Shown: in pieces, positions 17,882 through 26,951 of the stretch | Layout: the number at the start of each line of letters is the position of its first letter | Numbering within the stretch: position 1 is the stretch's first letter | Assembly (NCBI GenBank): GCA_003577105.1 | Contig: QEUQ01000024.1 | Span: forward strand, 1-44,093 | Source: Acidobacteriota bacterium | GTDB lineage: Bacteria > Actinomycetota > Acidimicrobiia > ATN3 | Reading direction: 5' to 3' | Length of the DNA: 44,093 bases | Notes under the pieces: model-generated | Databases searched by the model: none | What the model was told of the DNA's origin: nothing | What the model saw: the letters and a program-made list of their open reading frames with translations, nothing else | Position numbers and translations under genes: made by a program

Positions 17882-19363
17882 GTGGGCACTGCCGTCTTCG
17901 ACCTCCACGCTCTCGCTCCTGAGCTGATCCTCACGGGCGTGGCTATCCTCATCCTTGTTTATGACTTGTTCATCGGGGATGAGAGAAAGTGGACGCTGCC
18001 AATTGTTGCGGCCGGTGGAATTCTGGCCGCGGGTATCCCTCTCGTCACCCTTGGTCTGAGCGATACAACCCGATCGCTTTTCGGTGGCGCGTATGTGGTT
18101 GACGGATTTGCACTCGTCCTGAAGGGGATATTCCTCGGGGCGTCCTTTGTCGTGCTGCTCATGTCCGCGCAGTACGTCGAGGAGGGTGACTACCACAGAG
18201 GTGAGTTCTACTTCTTGCTTCTTTCGGCGGTCCTCGGGATGCTCGTGATTTCGTCTGCGAGAGACATGATTTCCCTTTTTGTCGCGATCGAGCTTGTCTC
18301 GTCGCCAACTTATCTTCTCGCCGGATGGCGCAAGCGCGATCTGAAATCGAACGAGGCTGCACTCAAGTATTTCCTGCTAGGCGTCGTCTCAATCGCGATC
18401 AGCCTCTATGGCATGTCGATTCTCTTTGGAGTGACCGGCGGCGCACTGAAGTTCACCGAGATCGCTTCCTGGATGTCAGCAGTTCCCTCGGGGTCAGCCA
18501 TGGGCGTCGCCGCGATGTCGATCGTCCTGATTTTGGTTGGTTTCGCCTTCAAGATCGCGGCCGTACCCTTCCACCTATGGGCGCCCGACACATACGAGGG
18601 TGCGCCTCTGCCGGTCACCGCCTTCTTGTCGGTGGCATCGAAGACAGCAGGATTTGTAGGGCTTTTCACCCTGGTTTATCTGGCGTTCCCAGCACAGAGC
18701 CAGGTGTGGCGCCCTGTCATCTTCGGGCTCGCAATTGCAACCATGACGGTCGGCAACTTGATTGCGATCAAACAGACGAATCTCGTTCGAATGCTTGCCT
18801 ACAGCTCAATCGCGCAAGCCGGCTACGTCTTGGTGCCATTTGCCGCGACAACTCGTGAGGGCAGCCTCACAGCGGAGACATTCGCCTCATCGGTGACGTA
18901 TCTGCTGATCTACACGGTGATGAATCTCGGCGCATTCGCCGTCATCATTGCCGTTGCCAGACGCACCCGTTCCGTCGAGATCACTTCTTGGTCTGGCCTC
19001 TCGAAGTACGCGCCGGGACTGGCAGTTCTCATGACTTTCTTCCTTCTCTCGCTTGCCGGGATTCCGCCGACCGCAGGCATGTGGGCCAAGATCTTCGTGT
19101 TCAGGTCAGTGATTAGCGCGGGTGGGCTCGCGAACGGCGCCCTCGCAGCGGTCATGGGGATCAACTCGGTAATAGCCGCCTTCTACTACCTCGCGGTCGT
19201 GAAAAAAATGTTCTTCGACCCGGCTCCCGAAGAAGATCTCGAGGCGATCCCGGTGCCAGCTTCACTTGCGGGAGCAATCGGGATTATGGCTGGCATCACC
19301 TTCGTACTCTTTGTGATTCCAGATGTTGCAGTCCGCCTCGGATACGGAGCTTCGCTAGTCTGA
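17882..19363 (+). CDS. nuoN: NADH-quinone oxidoreductase subunit N
   Basis: A 493-residue antiporter-like subunit with about 14 helices. Conserved features are FVAIELVSSPTYLLAGWRKRD (Glu of TM5), FKIAAVPFHLWAPDTYEGAP (Lys of TM7) and LAYSSIAQAGYVLVP. GTG 17882 follows GGAGG (17870-17874) by seven bases and lies three bases after the nuoM stop. The MidA-like gene starts four bases after its stop. Confidence 0.95.
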   Translation: MGTAVFDLHALAPELILTGVAILILVYDLFIGDERKWTLPIVAAGGILAAGIPLVTLGLSDTTRSLFGGAYVVDGFALVLKGIFLGASFVVLLMSAQYVEEGDYHRGEFYFLLLSAVLGMLVISSARDMISLFVAIELVSSPTYLLAGWRKRDLKSNEAALKYFLLGVVSIAISLYGMSILFGVTGGALKFTEIASWMSAVPSGSAMGVAAMSIVLILVGFAFKIAAVPFHLWAPDTYEGAPLPVTAFLSVASKTAGFVGLFTLVYLAFPAQSQVWRPVIFGLAIATMTVGNLIAIKQTNLVRMLAYSSIAQAGYVLVPFAATTREGSLTAETFASSVTYLLIYTVMNLGAFAVIIAVARRTRSVEITSWSGLSKYAPGLAVLMTFFLLSLAGIPPTAGMWAKIFVFRSVISAGGLANGALAAVMGINSVIAAFYYLAVVKKMFFDPAPEEDLEAIPVPASLAGAIGIMAGITFVLFVIPDVAVRLGYGASLV

Positions 19364-19367
19364 CCCG

Positions 19368-20456
19368 GTGACGGAACTAGCCGAAAAGATCTTCGAGCGG
19401 ATACGTGCTCACGGCCCGATCGACTTCGCGCAATACATGGACGCGGCCCTCTATGACGAGGACTACGGGTTCTTCATGCGGCCCGGCAGGGGTCCGGGTG
19501 CCGACGAGGCCAGTGACTTCATCACCTCGCCGGAGATTTCCCCAATGTTCGGCGCAATGCTGGCGCGCTACGCCGGGGGGCTCTGGGAATCTATGGGGCG
19601 CCCGGCGAGCTTTGACGTCGTAGAGGCAGGCGGTGGCCGGGGCAGCCTGGCCGAGGCATTCGTTGACGCCGCGGCTCTCGAACCATGGTTCGATTCGCTC
19701 CGCTACCGGATCATCGACCCCATTCATCGAGGCGAGTCGAGGCAGGTCACGAAGGCGTCAAGTCGCATCGAGCTGGAGGGGTGTCAGCTCGAGGGGCCGG
19801 TAGCCGGTCTGATCTTTGCCAACGAACTGCTCGACAACATTCCGGAGAGACTGTGGCGTTTCGACGGGGATGAGTGGCGCGAGCTCAAGGTCGGTCTCAA
19901 CGGCGAAGACTTGTGCATGGTTGACGGAGAGCGGGCAAGTCCCGATTTGGTCGAGGCCGAGAACTTGTGCATCGACCTGAGCGCGCCTCGTGCCGGTGAA
20001 GTCCGAGTCGGCTCGGCGGGCGCGCTCGAGTGGGTCAAAGCGGCCGCTGAGGCCCTGGTGGCCGGGGAGTTGCTTCTCATCGATTACGGCGACGCCCCGA
20101 GTGCCTCACCTTTCGGAGGAATCAGGACCTTCTGTGGCCACACCCGGGGTGCCGATCCACTGGAGGCCCCGGGCGAGCAGGACATCACTCTCCCTATCAA
20201 CTGGATGGCGATTTCAAGGGCGGCGGAGTCGGCCGGTCTCGTCGCAGACCACCCAACTACGCAAGCTGAGTGGTTGGGTGGGCTCGGACTAGCCGAGGAA
20301 ATCGCCTCGATTCGCGAGTTCGAGCGCCTGGCGACGAATTCGAAAGAGAGCTTCGATGCCCTAGGCTTTAGAGACCGGCGAATGCGGGCAATCTCCTTGA
20401 TTGATCCGGCGGGACTCGGTGCATTCACCGTTTTCAGAGCGAGGAAGGGATGCTGA
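19368..20456 (+). CDS. MidA/NDUFAF7-family SAM-dependent methyltransferase
   Basis: A 362-residue class I methyltransferase of the DUF185 family. It shows the diagnostic N-terminus ([21 protein letters not shown], residues 16-36), [19 protein letters not shown] (50-68), the SAM-binding [10 protein letters not shown] (85-94), [14 protein letters not shown] and [11 protein letters not shown]. Mitochondrial NDUFAF7/MidA dimethylates an arginine of the 49-kDa complex I subunit during assembly. The gene follows nuoN by four bases in the same direction, which strongly suggests the same job here with NuoD as substrate; that is inference. The start is GTG. The next gene, clpS, begins one base after its stop. 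Confidence 0.88.
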   Translation: MTELAEKIFERIRAHGPIDFAQYMDAALYDEDYGFFMRPGRGPGADEASDFITSPEISPMFGAMLARYAGGLWESMGRPASFDVVEAGGGRGSLAEAFVDAAALEPWFDSLRYRIIDPIHRGESRQVTKASSRIELEGCQLEGPVAGLIFANELLDNIPERLWRFDGDEWRELKVGLNGEDLCMVDGERASPDLVEAENLCIDLSAPRAGEVRVGSAGALEWVKAAAEALVAGELLLIDYGDAPSASPFGGIRTFCGHTRGADPLEAPGEQDITLPINWMAISRAAESAGLVADHPTTQAEWLGGLGLAEEIASIREFERLATNSKESFDALGFRDRRMRAISLIDPAGLGAFTVFRARKGC

Positions 20457-20457
20457 C

Positions 20458-20748
20458 GTGACGGCCCCGACGATTGCACCTGACAAGACGCGGCCAGACG
20501 AGTCGGTAGTGCCGGACCGCCCCTGGGTTGCGATTGTCTGGAACGATCCGATCAACCTGATGAACTATGTGGTCTACGTGTTTCAGACGATCTTCGGATA
20601 CAGCCGTGAAAAGGCCACCCGACTCATGCTCGACGTTCACCACAAGGGGAAGGCAGTAGTCTCCTCCGGGCCTCGCGAGAAGATAGAGCACGACGTTTAC
20701 ATGCTTCACAGCTACGGGCTCTGGGCAACCATGAGCAAGGATTCATGA
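20458..20748 (+). CDS. clpS: ATP-dependent Clp protease adaptor ClpS
   Basis: A 96-residue adaptor that delivers N-degron substrates to ClpA/ClpC-ClpP. A disordered 25-residue N-terminal tail is followed by the conserved core: [19 protein letters not shown], the [22 protein letters not shown] helix with the His of the binding pocket, and HSYGLWATM at the end. GTG 20458 is used, with a purine-rich GAGGAAGGGA seven bases before it. Its stop overlaps the DUF2017 start (ATGA), the usual actinobacterial arrangement. Confidence 0.93.
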   Translation: MTAPTIAPDKTRPDESVVPDRPWVAIVWNDPINLMNYVVYVFQTIFGYSREKATRLMLDVHHKGKAVVSSGPREKIEHDVYMLHSYGLWATMSKDS

Positions 20749-21305
20749 GCGCTTGGAGACCATTTCGGCCTGCTCGAGGGGGGAAGGTGAAGGCCGTTCT
20801 TGAACCTGGTGAGGTCGCGGTATTGCGCGGAGTTCCGGGCATGTTGCGCCCGATCATCGAGGGGGACCTGTCGGGCAACCCAGACGCCGAGAGGCTGCTC
20901 CCGTCGGCATCGCGCGACGACCCCAAGGTTGCCGCCGCGTTTCGCGAGATGGCCCAGGATCAACTGGTTCGAGCCAAGCTAGACGCGATTGACCGTTTCG
21001 AAGACGCAATCTCCTCCCCTCCAGCCGGCGGTTCGTCGCGGAAGTGGACTCAAGAGCTTGACGCTGAGGCGATTGCCACCTGGATGACCGTACTCAACGA
21101 TGCTCGCCTCGTCATCGGAACTCGGCTAAATGTCACTGAAGAGATCTACTCGGATCCAAGCGATGAGGTCTTCGAGGACCCCGAGCACTATCTCTATCTT
21201 GGCCTTAGCGAGCTTCTGGTGGTGCTCGTTGACGCTGCCTCGATCGCCGCTGGTCGTGGTCCAGCTAGAGTGACCCGCAAGCAGATCGACGAGTACGAGG
21301 GGTGA
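20745..21305 (+). CDS. DUF2017 family protein
   Basis: A 186-residue protein of the actinobacterial DUF2017 family, which is usually found directly behind clpS. It contains the expected acidic, helical core: [38 protein letters not shown] and [18 protein letters not shown]. The function is unknown; the constant pairing suggests a role tied to ClpS-mediated turnover. ATG 20745 overlaps the clpS stop by four bases. It is probably the last gene of the operon begun by nuoA, or of a sub-operon. Confidence 0.85.
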   Translation: MSAWRPFRPARGGKVKAVLEPGEVAVLRGVPGMLRPIIEGDLSGNPDAERLLPSASRDDPKVAAAFREMAQDQLVRAKLDAIDRFEDAISSPPAGGSSRKWTQELDAEAIATWMTVLNDARLVIGTRLNVTEEIYSDPSDEVFEDPEHYLYLGLSELLVVLVDAASIAAGRGPARVTRKQIDEYEG

Positions 21306-21390
21306 CCTTGAGAGTGAGTGCCCGAGCTCGAAGCCGCGCCCACGATGGCGCTCGCGAGCTTGCTGCGATGAAGTCAGCGAGGATAACGGC

Positions 21391-21717
21391 ATGAAAGTTG
21401 TACCGACTGAAACGGCCGTAGAGATCGTCGAGCGCGCCAAGGCGATAAGGCCGGGTGAGCTGGTGGTAACGATCGGCACGGGGTGTTGCGACTCGACAGC
21501 TCCGTTCCTTTACGAAGATCACGATCCTGGAACAGATTCAGTCGTGGTTGGCGAAGTCGCCGGAGTTCCGATCTTTGCACCGAACTGGGTGGCCGAGCTC
21601 TACGCCGAAGACGTTCTCGAACTGAGCGGTGAGACGCATGTGATCACCGAGACCTTCAGCATCGAGGCAGAGTTCGACGCCAGGCTCACGTTGGAGTTAC
21701 CGGCAAAGGTCGAGTGA
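21391..21717 (+). CDS. DUF779 domain-containing protein
   Basis: A 108-residue small protein. It matches the DUF779 pattern: an N-terminal helix (TAVEIVERAKAIRP), the glycine-cysteine motif TGCCDSTAPFLYE with two adjacent cysteines (about residues 32-33), and VVVGEVAGVPIFAPNWVAELY. DUF779 genes are often neighbours of aldehyde dehydrogenase genes; none is seen here. The function is unknown. ATG 21391 has GAGGA eight to nine bases upstream. It lies 85 bases after DUF2017, so it may have its own promoter. Confidence 0.8.
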   Translation: MKVVPTETAVEIVERAKAIRPGELVVTIGTGCCDSTAPFLYEDHDPGTDSVVVGEVAGVPIFAPNWVAELYAEDVLELSGETHVITETFSIEAEFDARLTLELPAKVE

Positions 21718-21795
21718 ACTTAGCGCCAGGTTTTCTGCCTGATCGCCTCTATCGGGCACAATGGACGCTTTCCGACAGCGAGGCAAGGTGCGGCG

Positions 21796-22518
21796 GTGAG
21801 CGAGAGCGAGAACATCCTTGAGGCTAGGTCCGTAACCAAGATCTACAGAACCGGCACGATCGAGGTGGAGGCACTTGCCGGGGTCGATCTGACCGTCAAG
21901 CGAGGCGAAATGGTCGCCATCATGGGACCCTCTGGCAGCGGCAAGACGACTCTCCTTAACTGCTTCTCCGGCCTTGACGACATAGACGACGGCTCTGTGA
22001 TCGTCGAAGGTGAAGAGATCCACAAGCTTTCGGATGCGCGTCGTACCGCTCATCGAGCTAAGAAGATGGGCTTCATATTTCAGGCCTTCAATCTGATTCC
22101 GGTATTCACCGCTCTTGAAAATGTCGAACTCCCGTTGCTTCTTTCGGGCGTGGGGGCAAAAGAGGCTCGCAAGCGGGCGGGTGAGATGCTAGAGAAGGTC
22201 AATCTGGCCAAGCGGAGCGGTCACAGGCCGACGGAACTCTCCGGCGGAGAACAGCAGCGAGTCACCATTGCCCGTGCGCTGGTTTCGCGGCCGGCAATTG
22301 TCTGGGCCGATGAGCCAACCGGGAATCTCGACACCTCCACGGCGACCACCGTGATGCGCCTTTTGCGCCAGTTCAATTCAGAGGGCGAGACAATCATCCT
22401 TGTTACTCACGATCCCGCGATCGGGGAATCAGCGGGGCGTCTGGTTCGCATGAAAGACGGGCAGGTTATCTCTGACGACGCGGCGGACGCCGTGCCTGTG
22501 GGATCTGGTGCCGTCTAG
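21796..22518 (+). CDS. ABC transporter ATP-binding protein (MacB/LolD type)
   Basis: A 240-residue ATPase subunit. It shows Walker A (GPSGSGKTT, about residues 43-51), the Q-loop (FIFQAFNLIP), the signature LSGGEQQR, Walker B (IVWADEPTGNLD) and the switch His (LVTHD). The GLDDIDDGSV region and LSGGEQQRVTIARALV are typical of the MacB/LolD/FtsE class, which powers mechanotransmission rather than classical transport. GTG start. The permease gene begins 26 bases downstream; the two form one transporter. Confidence 0.92.
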   Translation: MSESENILEARSVTKIYRTGTIEVEALAGVDLTVKRGEMVAIMGPSGSGKTTLLNCFSGLDDIDDGSVIVEGEEIHKLSDARRTAHRAKKMGFIFQAFNLIPVFTALENVELPLLLSGVGAKEARKRAGEMLEKVNLAKRSGHRPTELSGGEQQRVTIARALVSRPAIVWADEPTGNLDTSTATTVMRLLRQFNSEGETIILVTHDPAIGESAGRLVRMKDGQVISDDAADAVPVGSGAV

Positions 22519-22544
22519 GGAGTCGACGGAACCTCCAAGCAGCT

Positions 22545-25526
22545 ATGTACGCATCCTCACTTCCAGTTTTTGCCGCACTTGCCGCGCTTGTTCTCGTCTT
22601 CGTTGCCATGCTGGCGGCGCGGAACCGAGTGTTGCGGCGTCAGGCGCTGAGGAACGTTGTGAGGAGGCCGGGCGAGGCCGCGCTCGTCATCTTGGGTTCA
22701 CTCCTCGGCACGGCAATAATCGTTGGCTCATTCGCCATGGGCGACAGCCTGAGGGCCTCGGCGAAGTCAGACGTCTATCGACTGCTCGGACAAGTCGACC
22801 AGCAGGTGTTCGTCGTCAATCCTGCGGATACCGGCGCCGTACGCAAGGCCCTCGAGAATCTCGACGATGATTCCCGGGTCGACGGACGTATCGAACTCAA
22901 GGTGGTCAGGGCAGGAATCGCGTCGGACTCATCGGGCGCCCTAAGGGCAGAGCCGGAAGCGGCGATATACGACTTCCCACTCGAAGCCGGCGTCGAATTT
23001 GAAGCTCCACTCGCCTCATCTCTTGCGGGTGGATCACCAGGTCCCGGCGAGGTCGTCATCACGGATCGGCTGGCTGGAACGCTAGGTGTCAGCGCCGGAG
23101 ACCGAGTGGCGCTCTACCCGTTTGGGGTCGAGCGGATCATGACGGTCGATCGCGTAGTCGAGGTAAATGGCCTTTCTGGCTACTCGGGTCCTCCCGCAGC
23201 CTCTGGCATGTTCAGGCGAGGGGAGAACGCCTTCGTGGAGCCGGGATCCCTGATGACGTGGTGGCAGCAGGCCGTGGCCGAGTCGGCGAAAAAGCCCGGG
23301 TCTTCTCCGGTTACGCCGCCTACGACGATCTTCATCGTTTCGAACTCCGGGGGGGTAGAGGAGGGCAACGAGCTCTCTGACGAAGTCAACGCCGAGATGG
23401 CGTCGCTGCTCGAGCCGCTCAAGAGTTCGGGAGTCAGTGCTGAGCTTCAGCCCATCAAGCAGATCAGTCTCCGGGTGGCAGAGGCCGGTGGCGACTTCCT
23501 CGGCGAGACATTCCTCGTGATCGGGAGTTTCAGCGTGCTCGCGGGGATCCTGCTTCTAGTCAACATTTTTGTGATGCTGGCCGAGGAGAGAAAGACCGAG
23601 TTGGGAATGCTTCGCGCAGTTGGGCTGAGCCGAGGTCAGCTCGTGCGGGGCTTCATGATCGAAGGCTGCTTCTACGCGATCGAGGCGGCGTTGCTGGGTG
23701 CAGCTCTCGGTGTCGTAGTGGGGCGCGTGATCGTCATCGTCGCGTCATCAATCTTCGCGAAGGGATTCTCTTCCGGCAGTTTCTCCCTCTCATTCAACAT
23801 CACCGCAACCTCGGTCGCCCTCGGAGCGACTCTCGGATTTCTCATGTCATTTGCGACCGTGGCCGTGACGAGCTTTCGCATATCCCGCATCAACATCATC
23901 AGGGCGATACGCGACCTTCCGGAGCCGGCGAAGAAGGCATCAGTTGGGCCGATGATCGCGGGATTGCTCCTCGTGCTCGCAGGTGCGGCGATGGCGGCCA
24001 ATGGACTGAAGGAGAAGGTTGCTGCACCTTCCATGATTGGCCCGGCGTTGGTCTTCTTCGGCTTGGCGCTCCTGCTCGGTCGCCTCCTTCCGAGGCGGCT
24101 GGTGAATACGATCTCGGCCGCCGGAGTACTGGCGTGGGTCCTGCTCGTAGATCCGATCTTCAAGGTCTTCTCTAGCAGCGAGAACACGGATTTCGTCGTG
24201 ATGGGCATATTGCTCACCTTCGCAGCGGCAATCCTCATTTCGGAGAACCAAGAGCTGATAGCCGCAGTCCTTCGTCGGATGCGCCGCGCAAATTCAGACT
24301 GGGGCCTGGCCTTGCGAATTGGCCTCGCGTATCCGGTGGCCCGGCGGTTTAGGACCGGCATGACTCTGCTCATGTTCGGACTGGTCATCTTCACGCTCGT
24401 TGTGATCGCTTCAATGGCGAGAATGCAAGGCGGTCTTGTCGATTCGCTCTCAGAGGTGGAATCCGGCGGTTTTGACATCATGGCCTCTTCCAGTCCGGCC
24501 CGGCCGCTGGCTAATCCCCGAGAAGCCATCGAAAACGGCCCTCTTGGAGGCTCAGTCCAGGACACTGTCGTACTCCCGATGCGTCTGTCGCAGGTGACCC
24601 CTCCAGATCCGTCCAAGGTGAGAGAGGGTTTCCGCAATACGGGTACGGGGTACGCGACCTATGGCGTCAATCAGGACTTCATAGATTCGACGGACTTCGG
24701 ATTTCGTGACCGCCTTCCAGAGTTCGAATCTGACCGAGCCGTGTGGGAGCGGCTTCTCACTGACCCGAAGACCGCCGTAATTGATGGGGGATTCTTGAGC
24801 TTTGGCGGCGGCCCCCTTTCCCAACTTGTGTTTCCCGGTGACACCCTGGTTATCGAGAATCCCACCACCGGCGAGAAGACCGAGCGCAAGGTAATCGGCA
24901 CCATGAAGGCGTACATGCTCATGCGCGGGCTCTACCTGGGAGAGGATTCATTTACCCAGCTCTTCGGGCAGGTACCTCCAAACATCGTTCTGATCAAGGC
25001 GAGCGGCGGGATTGACCGGAGCACCCTCGCATCGGAGCTCAACGGTGCATTCATCGAGAACGGTGTCCAGGCGCGGGTTTACAGAGACGTGATCGAGTCC
25101 GACATGCAGGTCAATAACCAGTTCATTCGCCTGATGCAGGGTTATCTCGGCCTTGGTCTCGTTGTTGGCATCGCGGGGCTTGGGGTCGTGATGGTCCGCG
25201 CCGTTCGCGAGCGGCGGCGCCAAATCGGGATGCTCAAGGCAATCGGCATATCGAGTGCGGTCGTGAGTCGCTCATTCATGATCGAATCGACGTTCGTTGC
25301 CCTCGAGGGCATTTTCGCGGGGACGGCGCTCGGCCTCGTCACGTCTTACAACATTTTCCGCTCAACGACGGCTCAGCAGGTGAGTAATCCGGTCTTTGAG
25401 ATCCCGGCGCTCGAGGTCGCAATACTTGTATCTGTCGCCCTGGTGGCATCGATCATCTTCACGATCTTCCCTGCGAGGAGCGCCTCGAAGATCCAGCCCG
25501 CAGTCGCGCTGAGGATTGCCGACTAG
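22545..25526 (+). CDS. FtsX-like ABC transporter permease, duplicated FtsX domains
   Basis: A 993-residue membrane protein with two copies of the FtsX module. An N-terminal helix pair (about 1-65) precedes a large extracytoplasmic MacB_PCD-like domain (about 66-310). The first FtsX bundle follows (about 320-450, with EERKTELGMLRAVGLSRGQL), then a central group of helices (about 465-640), a second extracytoplasmic domain (about 645-860) and the second FtsX bundle (with RERRRQIGMLKAIGISSAVV) to the C-terminus. Such transporters export lipids, peptides or envelope components or act as envelope mechanosensors; the substrate here is unknown. No strong Shine-Dalgarno is seen. It is convergent with the mrp gene, 26 bases away. 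Confidence 0.9.
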   Translation: MYASSLPVFAALAALVLVFVAMLAARNRVLRRQALRNVVRRPGEAALVILGSLLGTAIIVGSFAMGDSLRASAKSDVYRLLGQVDQQVFVVNPADTGAVRKALENLDDDSRVDGRIELKVVRAGIASDSSGALRAEPEAAIYDFPLEAGVEFEAPLASSLAGGSPGPGEVVITDRLAGTLGVSAGDRVALYPFGVERIMTVDRVVEVNGLSGYSGPPAASGMFRRGENAFVEPGSLMTWWQQAVAESAKKPGSSPVTPPTTIFIVSNSGGVEEGNELSDEVNAEMASLLEPLKSSGVSAELQPIKQISLRVAEAGGDFLGETFLVIGSFSVLAGILLLVNIFVMLAEERKTELGMLRAVGLSRGQLVRGFMIEGCFYAIEAALLGAALGVVVGRVIVIVASSIFAKGFSSGSFSLSFNITATSVALGATLGFLMSFATVAVTSFRISRINIIRAIRDLPEPAKKASVGPMIAGLLLVLAGAAMAANGLKEKVAAPSMIGPALVFFGLALLLGRLLPRRLVNTISAAGVLAWVLLVDPIFKVFSSSENTDFVVMGILLTFAAAILISENQELIAAVLRRMRRANSDWGLALRIGLAYPVARRFRTGMTLLMFGLVIFTLVVIASMARMQGGLVDSLSEVESGGFDIMASSSPARPLANPREAIENGPLGGSVQDTVVLPMRLSQVTPPDPSKVREGFRNTGTGYATYGVNQDFIDSTDFGFRDRLPEFESDRAVWERLLTDPKTAVIDGGFLSFGGGPLSQLVFPGDTLVIENPTTGEKTERKVIGTMKAYMLMRGLYLGEDSFTQLFGQVPPNIVLIKASGGIDRSTLASELNGAFIENGVQARVYRDVIESDMQVNNQFIRLMQGYLGLGLVVGIAGLGVVMVRAVRERRRQIGMLKAIGISSAVVSRSFMIESTFVALEGIFAGTALGLVTSYNIFRSTTAQQVSNPVFEIPALEVAILVSVALVASIIFTIFPARSASKIQPAVALRIAD

Positions 25527-25552
25527 GCCGATTGAGCGGGCTAACCCGGGAG

Positions 25553-26734
25553 CTAACCGACGGCGCTGTTGACTGCTTTGAGTATGCGGGCTGTGCAGCC
25601 CGCCATTTCGACCGGCGGGGCGAGATCCTCGACAACTCGATCCGCAATGTCGGCTAGCGCAAGGGCGGCAGGGCTTTCCGGTTCGGCCAAGACAACCGCC
25701 TTGCCGCTATCGGCCCCGCGAAGCACTGCTTCGTCAATGGGGATTTGGCCGATCAGTGGCACGCCAATCGCCGACGCGAGGCGTTTACCTCCGCCCTCTC
25801 CAAAGATCTCATATCGCTCGCCGTGCCTGCAGATGAACGCGGTCATGTTTTCGATCACCCCGGCGACCTTCAGATAGGACCTGCTGGCCATGTCGGCAAC
25901 CCTTGCCGCGACCCTCTCAGCGCCGGCTTGTGGAGTTGTAACTACCAGCATTTCAGTCTGCGGAAGCAAGCGGGAAAGAGCCATTTGCACATCGCCAGTT
26001 CCCGGTGGCATGTCAACGAAGAGGTAGTCGAGGTCGTCGCCCCATCGCACATCCTGAAGGAATTGCTCGACCGCTCGGCTCAGGATCAGCCCCCGCCACA
26101 TGAGCGCTTGGTCCTCCTCTTCGACAAGGAAGCCCATTGAGATGACCTTCAGATATCCGCTGCCCGCGCTCATCCTGACGGGATCGATCAAGCCTTCTCT
26201 TCCGCCAAGTCTTCCCGAGAGTCCGAGCATGCGGGGGGTTGAGAAACCCCAGATGTCGGCATCGAGTAGACCAACTGTGAAGCCGCGGCTTGCGACGGCC
26301 GCTGCAAGGTTCACGCTCACTGACGACTTGCCCACGCCACCTTTGCCCGATGCGATCGCAAGGACGCGTGTCGTCGGGGCAATCTCGGTCGGGCGAGGAT
26401 TATCGTGAGCAAGGCGGCGGACTCGATCCATGAGTGCTGATCGCTCGTCTTGACTCAGCTCGCCCATGGTGACCTTGACGCTCACCACTCCAGGCAAGCC
26501 GGCCACCTTCGATTCGACTTCTCGCTGGATTTGGCTACGAAGTGGGCACCCCGCAATTGTCAGGGCGATTTTCACTTCCACTTCGCCCGCGGCGGAGACG
26601 GTCGCTCCCTGAAACATGCCTAGCTCAACAACGTCGTGGCCCAACTCTGGATCACGTACTCCTCTGAGTATCTCTTTCACGTCGTCTTCCGTGGGCAATC
26701 GCGGCGTATTTGGTGCAGGCGCGTCCTCAGTCAC
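25553..26734 (-). CDS. mrp: Mrp/ApbC-family Fe-S cluster carrier ATPase
   Basis: A 393-residue protein with an N-terminal MIP18/DUF59 domain (about 15-95, with TIAGCPLR and Cys63) and a C-terminal ParA-like NTPase. The deviant Walker A GKGGVGKS is at residues 130-137, and LLDADIWGFSTPRMLG and VDMPPGTGDVQ follow. The Fe-S-binding CxxC of many Mrp proteins is reduced to one cysteine (C302, in ICRHGERYEIFGEGGG), so cluster binding may differ. GTG start. It is divergent from the Cys-rich HTH regulator, whose product may control both. Confidence 0.92.
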   Translation of the reverse strand: MTEDAPAPNTPRLPTEDDVKEILRGVRDPELGHDVVELGMFQGATVSAAGEVEVKIALTIAGCPLRSQIQREVESKVAGLPGVVSVKVTMGELSQDERSALMDRVRRLAHDNPRPTEIAPTTRVLAIASGKGGVGKSSVSVNLAAAVASRGFTVGLLDADIWGFSTPRMLGLSGRLGGREGLIDPVRMSAGSGYLKVISMGFLVEEEDQALMWRGLILSRAVEQFLQDVRWGDDLDYLFVDMPPGTGDVQMALSRLLPQTEMLVVTTPQAGAERVAARVADMASRSYLKVAGVIENMTAFICRHGERYEIFGEGGGKRLASAIGVPLIGQIPIDEAVLRGADSGKAVVLAEPESPAALALADIADRVVEDLAPPVEMAGCTARILKAVNSAVG

Positions 26735-26824
26735 CGGCCACCACGCGCATCGCGGTTGTGTCGCTTTCCCAATACTCCCTCGACTTCAATTCAGGTCGTT
26801 GACTTAATAAACACGGTATCAGCC

Positions 26825-26859
26825 TTGCAAATATTCCGCCGAATTGCTATCTTCGGAAT
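26825..26859 (+). promoter_or_regulatory. Promoter with inverted repeat before the Fe-S-type regulator
   Basis: TTGCAA (26825-26830) and TATCTT (26848-26853) are spaced by exactly 17 bases, a good sigma70-type promoter. An inverted repeat, ATTCCG at 26833-26838 and CGGAAT at 26854-26859, brackets the -10 box. That position is suitable for a repressor operator and possibly autoregulation by the gene just downstream. Confidence 0.5.
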
Positions 26860-26951
26860 TGGTGACCGGGAGAGCGACCTCGATAGCTCGGCTCGGTTTA
26901 TCGGGCGAGAGATCGCCGACACCTCCCGATCTTGTTGACAGGACTGGCCGC

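Noticed and set aside
23672-24637. 321-codon minus-strand open frame inside the ABC permease gene
   Set aside because: It is antisense to a conserved FtsX-type permease and its composition (Ser/Arg/Thr-rich, no motifs) is that of a shadow frame.
24715-24735. GTTCGAAT-like tRNA T-loop motif
   Set aside because: It lies inside the conserved ABC permease reading frame with no acceptor or anticodon stems around it.
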